From contig CAJJDN010000111.1 in NCBI GenBank assembly GCA_905182985.1, positions 87,922 through 151,921 on the forward strand: a stretch of 64,000 nucleotides of DNA. Reading direction: 5' to 3'. How positions within the stretch are numbered: position 1 is the stretch's first letter; each line of letters opens with the position of its first letter. The notes beneath the pieces were generated by a model, which was not told the origin of the DNA, made no database searches, and was given only the letters and a program-made list of their open reading frames with translations. Positions 10,960-24,150 of this stretch are shown one piece after another. The stretch comes from Paramecium sonneborni. Taxonomy: Eukaryota; Ciliophora; Oligohymenophorea; Peniculida; Parameciidae. Both the position numbers and the translations under genes were made by a program.

Positions 10960-12625
10960 TTTTTAATTATTTACAAATCATATAATCTCCATATCATTTA
11001 TATGTATCAATTTTATAATATTTATTAAAAATCATTATAATTATTATAATTATTATAATTCGTACTATTCCTTTTTATACAAACCATTCATCTATTACAA
11101 TTCTTTTCTAATCTATCTTAACCTCTAATAATTTAATTTCTATCCCTTATAGATTTAATTTAATCTAATTTTCTTATTTTCACTAATATTTTTTCATGTA
11201 TATTAAATTTTAGAGTTCTTTATACACTTACATTATTTTATATATTTATTCATTTGAGTGATATTATTTAATGTTACTACTCAAAAGTAAAGAAGCGACT
11301 TCAATTTATTGTAACCAATCAATATGAATCCTTTTATAATGAATCCTACTATTATTAATTACTTTTTTCTTTTAAAGTAAGATTAAGTTTATTATTTCAT
11401 AAATGAGAATAGTGTCATTATTTTATTTCCAAAATTATAATAACTCCCCTAAAACATCCTCATTTTAACACTCAAGTCAATTTTAGACAAATCAGTTGAA
11501 TTATCGAAAATGATAAGAATGATTTAAGAATTCTTTATCAATTTTCTTGAAAATGATTTTTATTGTTTATAATTCACTTTTTTATTTAGAATCAACACAA
11601 TTAAAATAATCTGTTTGAATAAGCAGAGCATTATTAAAATTAGATGTTAATATATTTTAGTATCTTAGAAATTAAGGCAGTAATTATGACTGCATATTAA
11701 ACACTTTTCAATAGTTTATGCTAATGTTACAGTTTTGGTTAAAACTAATAGACTATTCGAGGAATCCGAATTTTTGTAATTTTTCTCTTATTTGAATCTA
11801 CTGAGTTTATTTTATTTCTACAGAGTATTAGAAGAGAAATTCAACAATGGAGTGCTTTAAATTAATGTCAACGTATAAGAATGTTAGAATGTTATTTCCT
11901 TAAGAAAACTACAGAGTTGTGGCTAAGTTTTTTTAAGAGGAAGTGAAGTTTGTGGTTAAATTACAAAAATATTAAGTTACTTATTTATATATTAGAATTC
12001 TATTATTAAGGGGCATAAGATAGAATTTAGAGTTTATGCATAAATAAATTTCTAAACATGATAGAATATTTCTACATCTATAGAACTCATGTTGATTACA
12101 CAAATTATTTATAATAAATCTTTGGTAAAAACGCTAAAATGAATGACAAGAAATAGACAAGAATGAGAATGATGATAATAAAATCAAGAATGTGAAAGTA
12201 ATAATATTATTAATCGTAAAAATATGAGATGTGATAATTGCATTCTGATTAAATTAATTTATAAGATCTGGATAAATAAGGTTGATTATTTATGAAAAAA
12301 TCGTTGAGGAAGGTGAAATAAAGAATAATGTATGGTTAAAAATAAGATTTGGTTTAGATCATTAATATCATCAAAAAATGATGAAGTGGAATGTATAAAA
12401 TAATGGATATTAGTTTCAACGGATGGATTCTGAAGATTAGAAATGAGAAATAAAAAAAAAATAATAGTCATATGTTATTAAGAAAGTGGATATATAAGAT
12501 TTTACATAAATAATTTGAGATGACTTATAGAAATTTAATATTTATAAGAGTTTAATATATTACCGTTGAAATTAAAAAATTAAAAAATAAAAAATAGAAT
12601 GTTGGTCTAACAGCAATAAAGATAA
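10960..12625. other. long gene-free stretch with scattered coding-like fragments
   Basis: No complete gene found in about 1.65 kb. A short repeat of a TTATAA-rich motif lies near 11030-11060. A plus-strand fragment at about 12295-12450 reads as good coding sequence (EEGEIKNNVWLKIRFG) but lacks a start and a family. A fragment near 11690-11760 weakly resembles part of the p28 gene. The region may be a graveyard of old duplicates. Confidence 0.45.
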
Positions 12626-14510
12626 ATGCCGATGACACCGCTTCCGAGTAATGCAAGAAAAGTTATTGAAAACTTTAGTTATGCACTAACAGATGCAATT
12701 GGAAAGGGTTTCAGTTCAATAGTGTATCGGGGTAGAAATGATGAAACAAATGAGACTGTTGCTATAAAAGTTATTGATAAAAAGGGACTTAAGACACCAT
12801 TGCATTACTAACTTTTGACATCAGAAGTGGAAGCATTATCTTAATTAAACTCTAATAATATTATGAGATTATATAAAGTTTATTACACTGAGAATAATAC
12901 TTATCTAATAACTGAATTCTGCGATTCAGGTGATTTGGGATGTCTAATAAGTAAATAAGGAGCATAGAAGGAAGGATAATTATAAAAATTATTTTAAGGA
13001 ATAATATAAGGGTATAAATAGATGAAATAAAAGGGTAAATATAAATTTATATAGTATAGGTATTGTACATAGAGATTTGAAACCAGCAAATATATTATTA
13101 AAAGGATAAGTTCCAAAAATAGCAGATTTTGGATTTGCAACAACTCCATAGACAGTATCGACAATGCCAAATGTAAATGTAGGATCACCATTATATATGA
13201 GTCCATAGGCATTTAAAAATAGATATTCTGAGAAATCTGATATATGGGCATTAGGTGTAAGTTTATTTGAATTGTTATTTGGCTAAGTTCCATGGTAAGC
13301 TGGAAGTGAAAGAGAATTAGCTTAAAAGATGGCAACAGTGCCTGTATATTTTCCAGGACATTTATCTGATGAATGCAGAGACTTTATTTAGAGATGTTTA
13401 ATTGTAGATGATAATAGAAGAGCTACAGTTGAAGAATTAGAAAGACATCAATGGTTATAAAAATAAGAATTATAAGTTATTAAAGGAAATGGTTTCTCAA
13501 GTATGTTTAGAGGTAGTCATGGTTGTCAACCAAATTAATTATAATTTCATAATATTCATAGCAATGCTTGTTTAAATACAACATCTCCTTTAGGGGAAGC
13601 ATAAAATAAATAATTAATCTAAATGTAACCTAGAGAAAGTAATTATGGAAAAGAAAATACTGCTTCCATTTCTAAATAACATCATACATCTATTTAGTAA
13701 TAACCTTTAAAATCAATTAAAAGAGCACCAGAATCAAAAAAAGAATCTTAGGTAAACCAATCTATGAATCAAGAATATTCTAGTTAAAGAGAAGAAGAAT
13801 GGAATGATAATAAAAAAAATGACTATATTTTAGTAGCTTAAATGAACTTTTGTAGATATTTATACAGAGTAGCAGCTTTGATTGATAAATATAGATTTGT
13901 TACTACTCCGTATTTGAGAGAAAAGTTATTGTTTTTGGTTAATAAAAATATCATGATTAAAATGAATAACCTTAAAGAATTAATTGATGGCTAAAATACT
14001 CTTAACTTAGATAAATTCTAATAATACATCTAGAATCCTTAATTTGGAAAATTGAGTGCTGCTATTAATTAATATAATCAAAAATATACGTTATAATTTA
14101 ACACTGTCTGGTTATCCTTGTAAAATCCAGAATAAAAACAATTATTAATAGTCGATAAAAAGTTTGATGCTGTATTTGATGATAATTTTACTGAATATGA
14201 ATCATTTTACATAATTCTCAACTCTATTCTTAGAAGTGCTATAAAAGAAATAGAATGTTAACTCGAATAGAAGATCACCTTCTAAGATGCTCAATAATTA
14301 TTACCAATAGATATTGAAGGAGGTGTAATATTGTTAGATTATTTGATAACTTACTTTTAATTGGCATCTCTCATTTAAGAATGTTTCGAAGATCATTATG
14401 GATTTGCTGTAGATTCGAAAATAGAATAAATTGCTGATGGTAAACCTGTGAGATTGACTTTCGGACACTATATTGAAATCAGAAATAAAATAAAATAACT
14501 TGATATTTGA
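12626..14510 (+). CDS. ULK/ATG1-like serine/threonine kinase
   Basis: Predicted 619 aa with one 25-nt intron near 13035. The N-terminal kinase domain (about residues 15-280) has GKGFSSIVYRG, VAIKV, GIVHRDLKPANILL, ADFGFAT, GSPLYMSP and ALGVSLFELLFG. The substitution of APE by SPQ and the LYMSPQAF pattern are typical of ULK/ATG1 kinases. A linker rich in S, N and Q follows, then a helical C-terminal region of about 230 residues (13840-14500) that could be the early-autophagy targeting region, although I cannot prove homology. Family members start autophagy or act in ciliary/Hedgehog signalling; which applies here is open. Confidence 0.85.
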
Positions 14511-14624
14511 TATATATAAATTTATATTGGCTGTTGAGGTAGAGCATTTACTTATAGTTAATTTATATTTATTCATTTTTAATCTAGAAATTTTCTTTTA
14601 TTCATTATAAATTATTTTATAGAG

Positions 14625-15308
14625 ATGCAATCTCAAAATAATCAATATCTCTAATTTGTTGGTAAACCGCATATTTCAGCTGTAATTGCAGGTGGAAGAA
14701 GAAGAGTGAATTATACATTTGAAGACAAAAGTGAACTTGTTGAAGAATATGATATCAATAATCATGAATTAATAAGTAAATTTTGTAATATTAAGTAAAA
14801 AATAGCTAGAAAGTGGAAAAGAGTATCTAATATTAAAGAATCATAATGGGTTTATGAAGTTGGAGAAGCACCAATTGATCAATAAAGTGAATTGAAATTA
14901 TCAAATACAAATGTAACCATTTCAAATTATAACAGCCTATTTTTGTTAGAAAAGACACTCCATAACATTTCTAATATAGAGTTCGTAATCTTACTTATCC
15001 AGAAGATGTTTATTAAATGGAAGTAGATGAAAAAACTTAAGAAATTGTTATTAGAACAACAAATAAAAAATATTATAAAAGATTCTCTATTCCTGATATG
15101 AGAAGAGCAAATCTTAAACTTGAATAAGGAAAGGTAACTCATGTATACAAGAATAATACTTTAATTGTTTCTGTAAATTATTTAATTTAATAATTAGTAC
15201 CCAAAACCAGATCAAATACTTGAAAGGGAATATTAAATTAGATAAGAATTTGATAAATTTAACAAAAAGAAACCTAAAGAAGGTGATTTAGAGTGTGTAT
15301 AACAATGA
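14625..15308 (+). CDS. DPCD: DPCD family ciliary protein
   Basis: Predicted 211 aa with introns of 23 and 25 nt. The protein matches the DPCD family along its length: GGRRRVNYTFEDKSELVEEYD, IARKWKRV, WVYEVGE, NPIFVRKDT, YRVRNLTYPEDVY, IVIRTTNKKYYKRFSIPDM and the late SYPKP block. DPCD is conserved in ciliated organisms, was named from a mouse primary ciliary dyskinesia phenotype, and is linked to assembly of motile cilia. Length matches the human protein (about 200 aa). No missing blocks. Confidence 0.95.
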
Positions 15309-16537
15309 TATATATATAAATATATATTTTATTTAATCATATTAAAAACAAATTATTATATCTATTGATAAATTTTCCTAATATAACTAATTTCAAAACA
15401 GTTTAATGTTAAAATTTTTATAATGTCTATTCTAAATTATCTTACTCTCTTAACTGATTTATTAAAATCTATTTTTAATGTAACTGAAAAATTAATGACT
15501 TTTATTTATTAAAACAGCTAATTATTAAAATCATCTATTGACTTCTATCTTCTTTAATTTTAAAGAATTTATTAATTTTCTTTAAATTTAAGTTGCAAGG
15601 ATGTTAAAATCAATATCTTTAAACTCTATTCATTCAATTTATTTAATATAGATATTATCCAACATATTGATTCAATAATTATTTTTATTGAATTAAAGAT
15701 GAAATTGATAGGATTTTCAAGTTTGTCTTAAGGATTCTGTACTAATTATAAGAGATAAATTGTATCTAAAAAGAAATCATCTAGAGAAAATTTAACTTAT
15801 TCGAAATGATATAATTTAACTTTTATAGCCTGGAAAATATTTTTTTATCTTTTCAAAGTATATTTAACTATTTTTTCATTATGAGGAAGAATTTCCCACT
15901 CAAAAAGTTATCATAATTATCAATAAAATTTATAGAGTTATTTGATCTTGATAAATTATCAAGAAAGATTCTCTCATATTTTTAATCACTAAATATTTTT
16001 GGATTCCCTTGATTCTTTTTAATCTTGCTATTATATTTGAACATATTTAGTGTATGATTTTGATGTTGATATTCTAAAGTAGAAAAAATCACTTTTAAGA
16101 AAACAATACTGATTACTTTTTGGAATTTAATGACTTAATTATCAAGTTAGAACTTGGTATTTTTAATATCAGTTAAGTAGATTATGGAATATTATTTGGA
16201 TTTGATTAATTTAATCTAAGGTAATATTGATTATAGGAATCACTTAAATCAAGGTTAAAATCAAATTCATAAATTAACATATCTATTATGAAGTTTGATG
16301 ATTGATGAACAAACTTTAGAATTTAATATTCTCATCAATATTTTATAATTCTAATTGCATAAAACTCACTCATACCATTTATAGATTGTTATTTATAGTT
16401 TATTTTAGTTTCTAAAAACCTAAAACCCTCAAACGGTATTTCTTAACAAAATATTTTATTAATTTAAGAATCAAAATATTAATAATTATAATTGACTTTA
16501 AAAGAAATAAACTATTATAATAATTTCATATTAATAT
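15309..16537. other. gene-free AT-rich stretch
   Basis: About 1.2 kb with no reading frame I can link to a protein. Short frames in all directions are interrupted by TGA and have no motifs. No RNA gene recognised. Confidence 0.4.
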
Positions 16538-18441
16538 CAGTCATCATGAATATCACCTAATTAATATTAATTTATTTGATAAAATTCTTCCTACTTTAAT
16601 AATTATTGTTATTTTTTATTATCCCGACATAACTTTCTAATAAAACCCATTTTTTCATTTTTTTTCTCTTCTAAATTAACTAAAAATGATTGAATTCAAA
16701 AATACCTAAATTTTAAGCCTTCTTCAATAAATAATAATAATCTTCCAAAGTCTTTCTTGGACATCCAACTAATTCTGCTGCTTGATCCAATGTAATCCTT
16801 ACTGTTCTTCCATCTACTACTTTAGTCTCAGTTTAATAAACTTCTCTAAAAAAACTTAATAAAATTTGAAACCTCCACAATTTAACTAAATTCATAGCTT
16901 CGCAAACATATCTTTCCTTTGTTCTGGGTCTTGGTTATTATTGCTATTATTATTACTACATTAATTTTTATATTTATACAATTTAATATATAACTAATAT
17001 TATAATTCATTAATCTACTACTTTTTTAGGACTTTTTAGTAATAATTATTTTTTTTAGCGTTCAATATCCTTAGATAACTGTTATTATTATTAAAACAAT
17101 TTTTCTTTATCATCTTTAAATTGCTATGCCTTTTCTAGTTTATCTTATAATTTTTTATTTTTTGTTTCTACAATTTCTTAAAACATTTCTGCAGCCTTTT
17201 TTTTATGTTCTTTAATTTATTCTTCTTTTTTCTATCTTTCTAACTCTTATTTTAATTTTGATAATGATTAATTTTCAGTTAATGATCTTTCGTGATCTTC
17301 TTCTTTTAATCTTAATTTCTCTTAAAATGTTTCATTTTTATTATTAAGAATATTACCATTCCTTGATTTAATCTACTTATGTAATAGTTAATACATTTTT
17401 TCTATGATTATTTTTTTCTTTTTCACATAATTCTATCTTTTCTTCTACTTATTTCATTCTCTCTTAAATCAAATTTATTTTTTATTCCACTTATTAAACT
17501 TTTAATTATGCCTTTTCGCTTTTTTCAGACATAATTTTTTTATAATTTTACTAATTAATTTTATTGAAATATTTAATACCATAACCTTTTTCAACTTTTC
17601 TAATTTCTCCTTCTTTTTCTATTCCAAAATTATCTATTTAATTTATTGATTAACTTCAATGTCATCTAATTTCTTTTAATGTTAATTTATCTTTTATAGT
17701 TTCTCTTAATAATATGCATTTTTTTCTTCTTCATTTTTCTATTTAATTTTTTTTATTTATTTTTTCTTTGCCTATTTCAATTCATCCATAAGTAATTCTT
17801 TTTTATCATTTAATTCTTTCCAGATATCTTCCTATTCTTTTTAATTTTTATCTAATTGTATTTTTTTAATTAGAGTTTGCTCCTGTTGTGTTTTGACTAT
17901 TCCTTCTGCTATTCTAATATTTATCTCTTTTTCTTACTTTTTAACATTAGATTTCTTATTTCTATCAGTCAAGATTACTTCTTAATTATTATTATTATTT
18001 TTATTAGCATTAAGTTACTCTATGACTTAATCTTTTGATAAATCATTTTATGCTAACTCTTTCAATCGTTCCTAATCTATCTTTTAAATTTAGAGCATCT
18101 TTTCTTTCTCTTTTTCCTTCTTCTTTAATTCTATCTAATACAATAATGATTCTCTTTTTTACCAATAATTTCTTCTCCTTCAAAGCCTATTCTATTTACT
18201 ATTATTTTGATTTGGTTTGTTCTAGAATTGAAAATTTACGTCTTTCCTATTCTGCTTTTTATTATTCATACAATCTCAATTATTCTAATTCTCGTTCCTC
18301 AATTATAATTAATGTCATACTTATTTTTTTCTCATTTTAGCTTACAACTTATCTTCTTAAAAAGCAAGGTATTCATTCTCATCTATTTATAAAGATTCAA
18401 GATATACATTAAGCACTATCAGTTGCTTTTTTCACTTTCAT
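16538..18441 (-). CDS. coiled-coil protein with conserved C-terminal ciliate module
   Basis: The start at 18441 reads MKVKKATDSAQ. Introns of 25, 23, 28 and 26 nt are clear, but at least one more in the range 16930-17950 is not resolved, so the exact length (about 600 aa) is uncertain. Most of the protein (17050-18330) is E/K/Q-rich heptad-like sequence, predicted coiled coil, with many glutamines from TAA/TAG. The C-terminal module is ordered: RYVCEAMNLVKLW, RTVRITLDQAAELVG, CPRKTLEDYYYLLKKA and KMGFIRKLCRDN, ending DIHDD. I have an impression of similar modules in other ciliate proteins but no function. Possibly structural. Confidence 0.65.
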
Positions 18442-19275
18442 TTCTATAAAATAATTTTATATTAATGAAAAAATTATAAAAAACAAAAGTTACAATTCAA
18501 TTAGTATTTAAGAAGAAAGCTACTTAACATTTAATATAGAATCTTAGAAATAGAATTAAATAAAATCAATTAAAATAAAATTATTATGGATAATGGCTAT
18601 TATTGGTTTTGTAAATACATTTGTAAAAGATTTCATATTCATATAAACCAATTTTTAATACATTCTTAATCCTGATTTCAATCATTAATCAAATGAATCT
18701 ATATTATATTTTCATTAGATTATAGTTACAATTCATTATGATAAACCTTTCAAACAAATCATTTAATTATTCAAGAGAGGATTTTATAAGATCCACAAAA
18801 TTTTAATCATATTCCTAACTATTTCTTGAATAATGATTATCTACATGATTTATTCTACTTTTCAAAATGTTTAATTACCTGAACTAAAATTTCATTTTGA
18901 TTAAATCTCTTACAATAGAATAAATCAGATTACCAAATAAATTATGAAAATATATACAATTTAAATGAATTGGTTAAAGCAAATGCTGAAGGTCTTAAAA
19001 CAACTTGTAAATTCAAAAACCTACAAAAAGTTTGCTACTTCATTAATCATATATAATAATAAATTTAAGATAAGATATTGGTTGATTTATCATTCGGTTA
19101 AATGAATTAATTGAAATATTAATTAGTTAAATAAATTAATATAGCTTAAATAAAGATCAATTTATTTTTGAAGAATTTAAAATCAAATAATAATTGTTAA
19201 CATCAAATAAATTAGATTATTTATATAAAATTGAACCTTAATTAAGATAAATCTTAAAATAGAAAATATGAAAAA
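18442..19275 (+). pseudogene. unresolved or decayed gene, possible membrane segment
   Basis: Plus-strand frames here look coding: one with FGQMNQLKYQL and NELVKANAEGLKTTC (about 18950-19200), one with DPQNFNHIPNYFLNND (about 18790-18870), and one with a hydrophobic stretch KILIIFLTIS ended by TGA. I could not join them with plausible introns. Either introns are unusual or the gene is broken. No family recognised. Confidence 0.35.
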
Positions 19276-21440
19276 TCACTCTTCTAAAAGTTCAGAAATT
19301 TCTTCTGCAATTTAAACTAATTCTTAGAGTTTTTATTTTTTTTGATTCTAATGTTATTTTTAAGTAAAAGGATTTCTTTACTAAAACATAGTCTTTGAGT
19401 GATCATGCTTTTAATTTTAATCTTTTTTCCTTAATTCAAGTAAAGCTGCTTCGTGTTTACTTCTACTTTATTTACTAGTATTTTGTCTAATTGTTATATC
19501 ATTAAGATTGCTTTGACTATCATTCTAATATTCTCTTAAAAGAATAGTTTTCTTTTTCTTTGATACTAAATAATAAATAAATATAATGGTTACTTCTTGT
19601 TTCTGGCTTTGTAGTTTCATCTAAAATAAACTTTTACAATTAATCAATAGTTTCTAGATTTTTATTTCTTCTATCTTCTGCAATTTTTCTCATCTTATCC
19701 ATCATATGTGGAAAATCATCATAAATTTCATTTTCAAATGCTTATAAAGTCAAATAATAAAATTCACAATTAGATTCACATTAAACAATATATTCTCTTG
19801 TAGTATGAAAAAAGATTTCTATTTCACCAAAATATGAACCACTAATCATAGATTTAAATGAAAATAATTTAAGTTAATTAGTAGTAGCTTAAATAGTAAA
19901 ATTCGTCTTAAAATTTACTCTTCCAATATCTATTAAATATATTGCATCTGGATTAGATTTTTCTTCCCAAATGACTCTAAAATTAAATAATATTTTTTAT
20001 ATACTCGCTCTCTAACATAAATAATGGTTTTAATAATGGTACAACATGTACAACAAATGCTTTATCTTCAACTAACTAAAATAATGCTTAATGTCCAAAA
20101 ACTCCATTATGCATAGACATCATTATCTCATATCTTAAATTCATTGGAATATCCTAAAATATTTTAGTATCATTTGCCCAAACAAATCCATTCTTACTAA
20201 AATTATATTCTAAAGTTTCTTTTAAACAATCTCTTAATTATCTAGAGATTTTCTTCTCTACACAAAATTCACTCATTATTGCCTTTTTCTAACTCAAAAT
20301 ATGTGCTTTATAATCAATCTAAGATAACACCGATGACAATAACCCAATAATAGTTGAATAAAATAATACTCCCAAAATCATCAAAATTATTGTAAATATT
20401 TTTTCTTATGGAGAATAAGCATGAATATCACCATATCCTACTGTTGTTAAAGTAGTAAAAGCATAATACATTCCTGCTATATATTTAGTTTGAATTGATG
20501 AATTTGATAAATTATTTTAATATACCCAACTATTAATTTCATAATCATTATATGCAGCAACATAATGCCAAACACAACTTGATAAATGAATTACTAATAC
20601 TACCGATAAAAATAATGATGTTAATCTTGTCATACCATAATTAAATTAAAATATGTCATTATTTGTCATCCTAAATTATTTTTATATTTTCATTAATCCT
20701 GTTAATTTATAAAGTCTTGGCAACTTTGCTAATTTTACTAGTTTTATCTCTTAACCATCATTTGAATTTGATGAATCAATCATATAAGTCAAAGGCAAAC
20801 AAGAAATTAAATCAAGAAAAAACCATCCTTTCAAATATTTTACAATTACTATCTTTTAATCAACCACCAATCTTCCTTCTTCATCATAAAATCCACTAAA
20901 CATATTTATCAATAAATCTATCCAAAATAAAACATCTGTAACTATATCTATTTATTACCAATATTATTCTTCATGGTGAACATAAAATGAAACTATAATC
21001 AATCAAATCCAATACTTCTAAATGGTAATATTAAAGAAGTGTATAAAATTATGACTGTAAATATTAAATTCCATATCAATTTTAGATAAGAATCTGGATG
21101 AATTATAGGAAAGTATGGACTTTAATCTTTATGTTCTGTTGATTTATTAAGAGGAAAAAGGTATTTTTATAAAGCAGGTCTTATAATCATCCAATAGATA
21201 CCTATCTCTTGTTGATAAATCAAACAAATTAGATGAAGTTCCATACATGATTATTTCTTAAGATAATTTATTAAGTAAATAGATTGCTCTTAATCTAATA
21301 AATGCTCGATGGAAGATTTATTTAATGTCTTCTGGAGTCATAGCTTAATGTTCTGGAATTATAGTTCCTTATCCTCTTCCTCTTAAGAAAAAATTTAGAA
21401 CTTTCAGCGCTACTTTTGGGTCATGTTTCTATTCCTTCAT
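19276..21440 (-). CDS. cyclic-nucleotide-binding-domain potassium channel
   Basis: Predicted 687 aa with four introns (22, 23, 28 and 28 nt). Six-TM voltage-gated layout: S1-S2 region LIWNLIFTVIILYTSLILPFR, S3 VTDVLFWIDLLINMFSG, a basic S4-S5 stretch KLAKLPRLYKLTGL, S5 SLFLSVVLVIHLSSC, and the pore helix with selectivity filter TTLTTVGYGD, which indicates K+ selectivity. S6 and the C-linker follow, then a cyclic nucleotide-binding fold with GSYFGEIEIFF. The family resembles EAG/HCN/CNG channels. Ciliates have many such channels that shape ciliary beating. The tail is charged and coiled-coil-like. Whether it really binds cyclic nucleotide cannot be told from sequence. Confidence 0.9.
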
Positions 21441-22275
21441 TTATATTTGATTTTTTATATAATTATATGTTAATTAATACTAAAAGAAATAATGCTTTTT
21501 TTTAATAATTACTATTAAGTTAGATCAAAGTTCTTTTAATTATTTATTTTAGAAATTATTTTATAGGCATTGTCTAAAATTTAAAAAGTATTACAATTTC
21601 GTGGCTTCGAAATTAAAAGTAACCAAAAGAAATAATTCAAAGTTTATCCTCAACTGAAAAAAAGTTAAGCTTGCAATTAAAAGACATCTGATTGATTATT
21701 GAATTTAATTTTCATGATGCATAATTTTGTTGTTGATTTAAATTAGAAGGATTTATAAAACAAATTAGTAAGAGTTCCCTTTGTTCGTGAATAGAAACAA
21801 TTTAATTCAATCAAACTGAAAAATTTTTTGATTTTGTTAATTTTTAAGTATATGGATTCAAATAAGCCATAATCAAAATTTTCTGAGCAAGTGGGATAGT
21901 TGAAATTCATAGTTTTAGGTTGAGACTCAAAAAAATAAGTCAAAAATTTTTTTTCCAATAGATTATACAAATAATTTAGTTGGATATCAAAGATAATTAA
22001 TATAAAAATAAATAACTATTTTTGATATGGATATATCATTATACATGGTATTAAACTGTATCTATTTCTTTTCCAGTCCATTAGTTCTAAAACAATATTT
22101 TCAATTATAGCCAGTAATTATAAATATTCATTAATAATTTTGATTTATTTCTAAAGTAAATGCCTAATCAAGAATTATAGAGTACAAACTATATAATTGA
22201 ATTTACTATTATATTTTGAGTTGATAACTTACTTGAATTTTTGTTTAAAATAATTATTTCATATTTGTTTAATTA
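21441..22275. other. intergenic stretch
   Basis: About 0.8 kb between divergently placed genes. A minus-strand frame at 21743-21970 is open in the standard code too but has no recognisable features. Nothing else seen. Confidence 0.35.
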
Positions 22276-22803
22276 ATGATAGAGAAAGGAAAAATTAATC
22301 TTCAATAATAAGTGTCATAAAATACTCAACTAGATAAGTTTAAAAGGAAAATTACCTTTCTCTAATTAGTCCTTTGCCACAACTCAACTATAAAAGCTGC
22401 AGCTGCTCTTAGTAAAATCAATTTTGCAACAGCAAAGGTGATTTTAAAAAAGTTTCGTAAATTCGGGTCCATTAAAAATTCACATCAAGGTTTATATACC
22501 ACACATATAATAGATTATGAAAAACAAATAGAGTTACTTAAAGAAATTTCTTCTATTAAATCTGTAATCAAATAGGAGAAATTGTAAAAGAGAGAGTAGG
22601 AATTCCAGATGCTGAGTTAAAAAATAAAAACTATTCAACCTTAAAACAAAAAGAAGGAGCTTACAAATACAAATGATGTTAATTTTTAACTTTAAGTTTA
22701 CTAACAGGAACTTCAATAAGAAAAATAGAAATAATTCGAATTAGTGAAATCTATTCTAATGGAATAGATTAAGTTAATGAAGTAAAAGTTTACCTACAAT
22801 TGA
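22276..22803 (+). CDS. small hypothetical protein, C-terminal coiled coil
   Basis: An uninterrupted frame of 175 codons from ATG at 22276 to TGA at 22801-22803, without need for introns. The N-terminal part is basic with an alanine-rich helix (AAAALSKINFATAK) and a basic patch KKFRKFGS. From about residue 85 the sequence is K/E/Q-rich with leucine/isoleucine spacing typical of coiled coil. In this base composition an open frame of this length with balanced charged residues is unlikely by chance, so I call it a gene. No family recognised. Confidence 0.6.
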
Positions 22804-24150
22804 TTGTTTTCAAGGTTTTTATAAAAAAAAATTTAAACCATTTTTAAATTTTTTAAAGATTATTTATTATTTAGTGGATAATTAATAAGTAATTATTATA
22901 GATATAATCCTTTGTTTAAGTATTCTTTACTTCTTTACCAAATTTCTAAAGTCAGTTTACTTAAAGGCAATCAGTTTGAATAAACTAAAATACACCAAAT
23001 ATAAATCAAATGAATAACATGATTTTTAAGTAATTGTTTTTTTATGGTCAGTAAAACACTTTTATAAGTAATTCTTTGGTTTTCAATGTAATCTAATTTC
23101 TTTGTTAAAATAATTCCTGACACAAAGTTTAGGTTCAATTAACCCTAAAATGATTATTGTCATGAATATTTAAACTTTTCTTTAAATTATACAATTTTAC
23201 AATTTTAAAGAGAGAATTTAAGGCAAATTAAATGGTATTGTCCTTAATTATTTAAATATGATTACTCTTCATTTATAATGTTTAAAAGATATAAATGAGA
23301 CGAATAGATTGATTAACTCTTCCCTTTATTAAATGGATTAAAGCGAAATTCTGTTTTATTCATAAATAATTCAATTTGGAGTGTTATTTAAAATTTAAAA
23401 TACCATTATATATTATTGATGGATAAGATAAAATCATAGAAAATAATATTAAGCATTCTTGTTGATAATTTTATTATTTTGAAGGGCTTTAATTAATTGA
23501 ATAACCTTTTATTTTATAATTTTTATATAAAAAAATATAGGCATTAATTATTAATTCATAAAAACCAATTTGATATCCTACTTCATGATAAAAAATAATA
23601 TTTATCTAAAGAATTTACTTACTCAAAATTATTTTACTATTTAATATTCACTTTGAACATGTTAAATAGGACAGTAAAACGATGATTTTTGCTTCGAAAT
23701 ATAAATTTTAAGTTTTCAAAATCATTCAAAAAAATATTTACTTTTTCTTGAAAAAGGTAGAAAAAAATCAAGCTATTTATTTTTCTTTCAAATTATTTTA
23801 TTTTTAAAAACTCATAATATAAATTATAAAAATGATAAAAGTTTAATAATTTTTAGAAACAGTATAAAATCATTGAATTATAAGAATAATTTTACCAACT
23901 TCTTTGATTGTTTTTCTTTCTCTGATTTTTCTTTTTTTGACCATTATTAATATTTACCATTTAATAAAATAATTTATATGGTTATATAAAAACATTAATT
24001 TTTATAAGGAAAAATCGATTTGAAACATATATAGCATAGTTAATTTTATATGTTGAAATTTTTATGTTTAAGGTTTTGAGATTATTTATAAGGTTAAATA
24101 GAAATACATATTTTAATACAACAACAATCATATTAATAATAATAGATTTA
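22804..24150. other. gene-free AT-rich stretch
   Basis: About 1.3 kb with poly-A and poly-T runs and no supported gene. Short coding-like fragments on the plus strand near 23430-23520 have no family and are broken. Confidence 0.4.

Noticed and set aside
16538..18441. Plus-strand open frames in this interval
   Set aside because: They are antisense to a coiled-coil gene; T-rich strings mirror A-rich coding sequence.
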